Shown: positions 54,679 to 59,153 of the stretch, in pieces | Layout of the letters: the number at the start of each line of letters is the position of its first letter | How positions within the stretch are numbered: the stretch's first letter is position 1 | Source: Muribaculaceae bacterium | GTDB taxonomy: Bacteria; Bacteroidota; Bacteroidia; Bacteroidales; Muribaculaceae | Reading direction: 5' to 3' | Assembly: GCA_017505535.1 (NCBI GenBank) | Contig: JAFVPD010000028.1 | Coordinates: 1-59,153 of the forward strand | Length of the DNA: 59,153 bases | The notes under the pieces: model-generated | Told to the model about the DNA's origin: nothing | What the model saw: the letters and a program-made list of their open reading frames with translations, nothing else | The model's database searches: none | Made by a program: the position numbers and the translations under genes

Positions 54679-56043
54679 TTAGATGAGTTTTTCAAGAGTG
54701 CTGATGTTGCGAGCTACCTCTTCATCTGAAACTTCATAGTTTGAAAGGTCTCCGGCTATATAGCTATCATAAGCCGCCATATCAATCAATCCATGTCCCG
54801 AGAGGTTAAACAATATCGTTTTTTGCACACCTTCCTCTTTAGCCTTCAACGCCTCTCTTATTGCAGTTGCAATGGCATGAGAACTCTCAGGGGCCGGGAT
54901 TATTCCTTCACTTTGGGCAAACATGGTTGCGGCCTTGAATGTCTCCAATTGTGGGATATCTACTGCCTCAACCCAATTATCCTGTTTGAGCTGACTCACT
55001 ACCGAACCGGCTCCGTGGTAACGCAATCCACCTGCATGAATATTTGCCGGAGAGAAGTTATGTCCAAGCGTAAGCATTGGAATCATTGGAGTGTATCCGG
55101 CCTCATCACCATAGTCATATTGGAATACTCCTCGTGTCAATTTGGGGCATGACGATGGCTCTGCTGCGATAAAGCGTGTATTGCGTTCTCCGGTGAAATT
55201 ATGGCGCAAGAATGGGAATGTTATACCGGCAAAATTACTACCGCCGCCGAAACATGCAATTACAACATCGGGATATTCTCCGGCCATCTCCATTTGTTTC
55301 TCAGCCTCAAGCCCAATCACTGTTTGATGCAATGCGACATGATTCAGTACCGATCCAAGCGTATATTTACAATTAGGAGTTGACATTGCAAGCTCTACTG
55401 CTTCAGATATAGCTGTACCCAAGGAGCCTTGATAATTTGGTGTATCGGTCAAAATGCGACGACCGGCCTTAGTTGACATACTCGGCGAAGCTATTACCTG
55501 AGCACCGTAGGTTTGCATTATGGAGCGGCGATAGGGTTTTTGATGGTATGATACTTTAACCATATAAACCGCCAATTCAAGACCAAAATGTTTCGCTGCC
55601 ATTGATAACGCAGCGCCCCATTGACCTGCTCCGGTCTCAGTTGTAATATTTGTTACGCCTTGCTTTTTATTATAATAGGCTTGGGGAATTGCCGAGTTGA
55701 GTTTATGTGATCCCACCGGACTTACACTTTCATTCTTGAAATATATGTGAGCCGGAGTATCAAGCATTTTTTCCAATCCACGTGCACGCACCAATGGCGT
55801 TGGACGCCAAATTCTATACATATCTCTTACCTCATCGGGAATTTCAATCCAACGATCGGTATCATTCATTTCTTGACGTGCCAATTCCTCGGCAAACAAT
55901 GGATACAAATCCTCAGCCGTCATCGGTTCCTTAGTGGTAGGATTCAAGATGGGACGAGGTTTCACCTTCATATCAGCAACAACATTATACCATGATGTGG
56001 GTATATCTGATTCTTGTAGTAAATATTTCTTTGATTCTAACAT
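54679..56043 (-). CDS. trpB: tryptophan synthase beta chain, TrpB2 type
   Basis: PLP enzyme that joins indole and serine to make tryptophan. The 454-residue length and the extended N terminus (about 75 residues before RPTPLVRARGLE) mark the TrpB2 branch. PLP Lys114 is in SVSPVGSHKLNSA, ETGAGQWGAALSMA follows, and the phosphate loop is CFGGGSNFAG. It stands alone with no trpA or other trp genes nearby, as is common for TrpB2, which may scavenge indole. It has its own terminator. Confidence 0.93.
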   Translation of the reverse strand: MLESKKYLLQESDIPTSWYNVVADMKVKPRPILNPTTKEPMTAEDLYPLFAEELARQEMNDTDRWIEIPDEVRDMYRIWRPTPLVRARGLEKMLDTPAHIYFKNESVSPVGSHKLNSAIPQAYYNKKQGVTNITTETGAGQWGAALSMAAKHFGLELAVYMVKVSYHQKPYRRSIMQTYGAQVIASPSMSTKAGRRILTDTPNYQGSLGTAISEAVELAMSTPNCKYTLGSVLNHVALHQTVIGLEAEKQMEMAGEYPDVVIACFGGGSNFAGITFPFLRHNFTGERNTRFIAAEPSSCPKLTRGVFQYDYGDEAGYTPMIPMLTLGHNFSPANIHAGGLRYHGAGSVVSQLKQDNWVEAVDIPQLETFKAATMFAQSEGIIPAPESSHAIATAIREALKAKEEGVQKTILFNLSGHGLIDMAAYDSYIAGDLSNYEVSDEEVARNISTLEKLI

Positions 56044-56182
56044 AACTGTTATTTGTGCTATAAACTAAATATGCTACAAAGTAAATATAAATTCATTATA
56101 TATGCAAATATTTTCGTAAAAAAATATCTACATCATTATATTTATGCAATTATTCGCCGAATTTATGCATATTTATTACATA

Positions 56183-58213
56183 TCAATCTGCAATCATACT
56201 CAAGAATGTGTCTTCATCAATGATGGGAATTCCCAAAGCATTGGCTTTTTCCAATTTTGACGGCCCCATATTAGCTCCGGCAAATACATAATCGGTCTTT
56301 TTGGATATTGATGACACATTTTTGCCTCCATGTTTCTCTATCAACGCTTTATACTCGTCGCGAGAGTGATGCACAAACGTTCCGCTTATCACTATCGACT
56401 TTCCGGCCAAGCGATCAGAGCCTCCTTCATCTGAATCCTGTGGCAATGAAAATTGCAATCCGGCCAAACGCAATCGCTCTATAATTTCTCTGTTTTCGGG
56501 AACGGAAAAATATTCAATAATACTCTCGGCAATGCGTGGACCCACATCTTCAATTTCGGTAAGTTGCTCATGAGTCATCGACATGAGATTATCAATATTC
56601 TTTACCGAGCGGGCAATCTTTTTAGCTCCGGTCTCTCCAACATAAGGTATCGACAACGAGAACAACACTCGCTCAAAAGGCACTTCTTTCGACTCTTTTA
56701 TACCGGTCATTACACGCTCAGCACTTCGATTGGCAAATCTATCAAGCATTGCCAATTGAGCATGCGACAAATCATATATATCTGCTATATTTTTTATCAA
56801 TCCTGTCGAGAACAGCAATTCGGCTGTTTCCTCTCCTATTCCATCGATATTCATCATGCGACGACCCACAAAATGTTGCACTCGACCAACTATCTGAGGG
56901 GCACACCCATATTTGTTAGGACACACCCATGCGGCCTCACCCTCCACTCGTTCGAGTCGGCTGCCACACGACGGACAATTTGTTATAAATTCAACTCTAT
57001 TGGAGCTTGAATCACGCATCGAGGTCTCCACGCCGGTTATTTTGGGGATAATTTCGCCACCTTTTTCAACATAAACCATATCATGGTCATGAATATCAAG
57101 CGAATTGATTATATCCTGATTATGCAATGATGCACGCTTGACTATCGTACCCGATAATAAAACAGGGTCAAGATTGGCCACGGGCGTGATCACTCCGGTG
57201 CGACCAACCTCAAACGATATATATTGAAGACGAGTCAACGCTCTCTCGGCTTTAAACTTATATGCTATTGCCCATCGGGGCGACTTGGCAGTAAAGCCCA
57301 AGTTCAATTGTTGACGCAAATTATTGACCTTCAACACCAGGCCATCGGTGGCCACCGGCAAGGTCTTTCGCTCAATGTCCCACTTTGATATAAATTCATC
57401 GACTTGAGCTATATCATGCAACACCGTTATCGCTTCCGAAATCTTAAAGCCCCAACGCTTCGCTGCCATTAAGTTATCGTAGTGGGTGGCACATGGCAGA
57501 TTATCTCCTATTATATAATACAAATAAGCATCAAGACCTCGACGAGCCACCTCTGCGGCATTTTGCATCTTAAGAGTTCCCGATGCGGCATTGCGGGGGT
57601 TGGCAAACAACGGCTCTTCATTAAATTCTCGCTCCTTATTCAAGCGTTCAAAAGCCTCCCAGGGAAGCACAATCTCCCCTCTTATTTCAAATTTATCGGG
57701 ATAATCATCACCATCAAGTTGTAGCGGTATGCTCTTGATGGTCTTTACATTTTCGGTGACAACATCACCTTTTTCGCCATCTCCTCGAGTGACTGCTCTC
57801 ACCAATCGCCCATGCTCATAAATCAGAGAAATCGACGTTCCGTCAAACTTCAATTCACCAACAATTTCAAACGTCTCTCCCATTAGCGATGACTTGGTGC
57901 GACGCATAAAATCCTCCACCTCCGAAACCGAATAAGTATTCCCGAGCGAAAGCATCGGGTGAATATGTTTCACTTGTTGAAAACCCTTGGTCAAATCGCT
58001 ACCCACACGATGGGTAGGCGACATCGGATCATCCCACTCTGGGTGTTGCGCTTCCAACGACTCCAACTCCTTCATCATCTCGTCAAACTCACGGTCTCCA
58101 ATCTCAGGCGAATTGAGTACATAATAGTTATGATTGTGACGAGTGAGCTCGGCACGCAGAAAATCTATTCGTTTTCTGTCCTCTTCATTTATATTATCCC
58201 ATAAACTTTCCAT
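56183..58213 (-). CDS. ligA: NAD-dependent DNA ligase
   Basis: Seals nicks in DNA using NAD. The 676-residue protein has the Ia domain ([18 protein letters not shown], about 29-46), adenylated Lys122 in KFDGTS, and the nucleotidyltransferase and OB domains. A four-Cys zinc finger is in CPSCGSR...WVCPNKYGC. Helix-hairpin-helix repeats ([25 protein letters not shown]) and a C-terminal BRCT domain ([18 protein letters not shown]) complete it. The -7 box lies only a few bases before the ATG. Confidence 0.97.
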   Translation of the reverse strand: MESLWDNINEEDRKRIDFLRAELTRHNHNYYVLNSPEIGDREFDEMMKELESLEAQHPEWDDPMSPTHRVGSDLTKGFQQVKHIHPMLSLGNTYSVSEVEDFMRRTKSSLMGETFEIVGELKFDGTSISLIYEHGRLVRAVTRGDGEKGDVVTENVKTIKSIPLQLDGDDYPDKFEIRGEIVLPWEAFERLNKEREFNEEPLFANPRNAASGTLKMQNAAEVARRGLDAYLYYIIGDNLPCATHYDNLMAAKRWGFKISEAITVLHDIAQVDEFISKWDIERKTLPVATDGLVLKVNNLRQQLNLGFTAKSPRWAIAYKFKAERALTRLQYISFEVGRTGVITPVANLDPVLLSGTIVKRASLHNQDIINSLDIHDHDMVYVEKGGEIIPKITGVETSMRDSSSNRVEFITNCPSCGSRLERVEGEAAWVCPNKYGCAPQIVGRVQHFVGRRMMNIDGIGEETAELLFSTGLIKNIADIYDLSHAQLAMLDRFANRSAERVMTGIKESKEVPFERVLFSLSIPYVGETGAKKIARSVKNIDNLMSMTHEQLTEIEDVGPRIAESIIEYFSVPENREIIERLRLAGLQFSLPQDSDEGGSDRLAGKSIVISGTFVHHSRDEYKALIEKHGGKNVSSISKKTDYVFAGANMGPSKLEKANALGIPIIDEDTFLSMIAD

Positions 58214-58217
58214 ACCA

Positions 58218-58225
58218 CAAAATTA
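58218..58225 (-). promoter_or_regulatory. -7 box directly before ligA
   Basis: TAATTTTG on the minus strand ends 5 bp before the ATG at 58213. If this box is used, the mRNA has almost no leader. Confidence 0.45.
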
Positions 58226-58372
58226 ACCTTTTCTTGCGACAATATAACAATATCTCTTCAAAAATATAACACTCATCTCACTGTTGTCACCACTGACAAT
58301 CTCGTGCCACAAAATCTGCCATTTTTTTTGGCACTATTTTTGTAATTTATCTTATTAAAGCGTAACTTTGTA

Positions 58373-58380
58373 ATACCCGA
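58373..58380 (+). promoter_or_regulatory. -7 box of the VWA gene
   Basis: TAACTTTG on the plus strand, 77 bp before the ATG at 58457. The 243-bp gap from ligA holds only the two divergent promoters. Confidence 0.6.
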
Positions 58381-58456
58381 CAAAGGAAACACACAACACA
58401 CATTTTTATAAACCGATTATTTTTCACTTTTTATTCACCTAATACTCACACATCTC

Positions 58457-59153
58457 ATGAAATCAAAAATTTACAACCTCATCATTCTTGACCAAAGTGG
58501 GTCAATGTCTTCAATCTGCAATCAAGCTATTGCCGGAGTAAACGAAACCATCGGAACAATCAAAGCCGACGACCGTAAAAACAGCGAAGACTGCGAGCAA
58601 TTCATCTCTCTTGTAGCATTTTGCGGGTGCAACACCTCCTTCATTATGGAAAACGTTCCGGCGCAAGAGGCCAAAACAATCACACAAAACGACTACTCTC
58701 CATGCTGTTCTACTCCACTTTACGACGCGATGGGTATGAGTCTGACAAAGCTACACAACTTGATTAAAGATCAAAAAGCCATCGCAAGTGTAACCATCAT
58801 CACCGACGGTTACGAAAATAGTTCACGCGAATATGACCACAAAGCCGTCAAAGCACTCATCGACCGACTGAAAGCCGAAGGGTGGATGTTTGCCTACATC
58901 GGCGCCGACCACGATGTTGAATCTGTTTCAATCAGCTTATCAATCGATCACCACATCAAATTTGATAAATCGGCCAGAGGCACACAAGGAATGTTTGCAC
59001 GTGAACGCGCGTCTCGCTCGTCTTGGAGTCGCAAGTGCGCTATGCTTTCAAGAATGCTAAAAGATTCCGACGATTGTTCTGCGTTTGCCAGTAATATGGT
59101 CGAGGTAAACAAAGAGGAATACTTTGTTGACAACAACGACAACAACGACAACA
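58457..59153 (+). CDS. VWA-domain protein (3' end outside the window)
   Basis: The frame is open from ATG 58457 to the window edge, 232 codons so far. A von Willebrand factor A domain starts at residue 6. MIDAS residues Asp12, Ser14 and Ser16 are in ILDQSGSMS, a Thr/Pro block lies in CCSTPLYDAMG, and TIITDGYENSS supplies the later Asp. There is no signal peptide, so it is cytoplasmic. The visible end turns into an Asn/Asp repeat (DNNDNNDN) encoded by a 9-bp tandem repeat from about 59129, a low-complexity linker that may expand. The role is unknown; cytoplasmic VWA proteins of this kind often accompany stress or tellurite-type systems. Confidence 0.85.
   Translation, partial: MKSKIYNLIILDQSGSMSSICNQAIAGVNETIGTIKADDRKNSEDCEQFISLVAFCGCNTSFIMENVPAQEAKTITQNDYSPCCSTPLYDAMGMSLTKLHNLIKDQKAIASVTIITDGYENSSREYDHKAVKALIDRLKAEGWMFAYIGADHDVESVSISLSIDHHIKFDKSARGTQGMFARERASRSSWSRKCAMLSRMLKDSDDCSAFASNMVEVNKEEYFVDNNDNNDN

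Noticed and set aside
56453..57010. 185-residue plus-strand frame opposite ligA
   Set aside because: It is a shadow of the ligA reading frame; ligA is intact and conserved.

Overview
The window looks like a chromosomal segment of a gut Bacteroidales, most likely near Muribaculaceae. Supporting signs are: many genes preceded by the Bacteroidetes -7 promoter box TAnnTTTG with no strong Shine-Dalgarno; C-terminal type IX secretion (Por) sorting tails on two large secreted proteins; the bamD-rpoZ gene pair; an OMP_b-brl_3 outer-membrane protein next to a membrane-bound TPR/HTH regulator; a type B L31; and many best matches from memory to Bacteroidales families. The genus cannot be fixed from sequence alone. 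I count 42 protein genes, one gene broken by a single in-frame stop, the RNase P RNA gene and one CRISPR array.

Region 1 (1-10673) is a type III-B CRISPR-Cas locus. A CRISPR array runs off the left edge. To its right, all on the minus strand and reading toward the array, lie ten tightly packed genes in the order NrN (DHH phosphodiesterase), CorA-like membrane effector, a small unrecognised membrane/coiled-coil protein, cas6, cmr1, cmr2 (cas10), cmr3, cmr4, cmr5 and cmr6. This is the set expected for the SAM-AMP signalling version of type III immunity described for Bacteroides fragilis: target RNA binding by Cmr turns on the GGDD cyclase of an HD-less Cas10, the conjugate opens or damages the membrane through CorA, and NrN removes the signal. 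The small membrane protein between corA and cas6 is the part I cannot assign and is the best candidate for something undescribed. The region between array and cmr6 holds duplicated hairpin repeats and decayed CRISPR repeats. No cas1 or cas2 is seen.

Region 2 (10759-21829) is housekeeping. rnpB is on the minus strand. On the plus strand follow aroE, a YeiH-family transporter, comEC, a PASTA membrane protein, rluD, an acyltransferase, a membrane metallophosphoesterase, tex and a short folK-like gene.

Region 3 (21914-33794, minus strand) encodes exported proteins: two paralogous GHL10-type glycosidases with T9SS tails (the second carries one in-frame TAA), a GxDLY/SGNH hydrolase, and a three-gene unit of exported proteins including a CsgG-like/SUMF1 fusion. 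The last unit is separated from its likely promoter by a roughly 280-bp nested inverted repeat flanked by an 11-bp direct repeat.

Region 4 (33923-44764) is core again: bamD, rpoZ, rpsO, dnaB, a CpsB-type phosphatase (minus strand), a biotin-dependent carboxyltransferase with two tandem biotin domains, rpmE2, nagA, zupT (minus strand), and an ECF sigma operon with a membrane protein and a Spy-like secreted protein.

Region 5 (44813-59153) has a giant alpha-2-macroglobulin-like protein without the thioester motif, a TPR/HTH lipoprotein regulator divergent from an outer-membrane beta-barrel protein, trpB2, ligA and the first part of a VWA-domain gene that leaves the window on the right.
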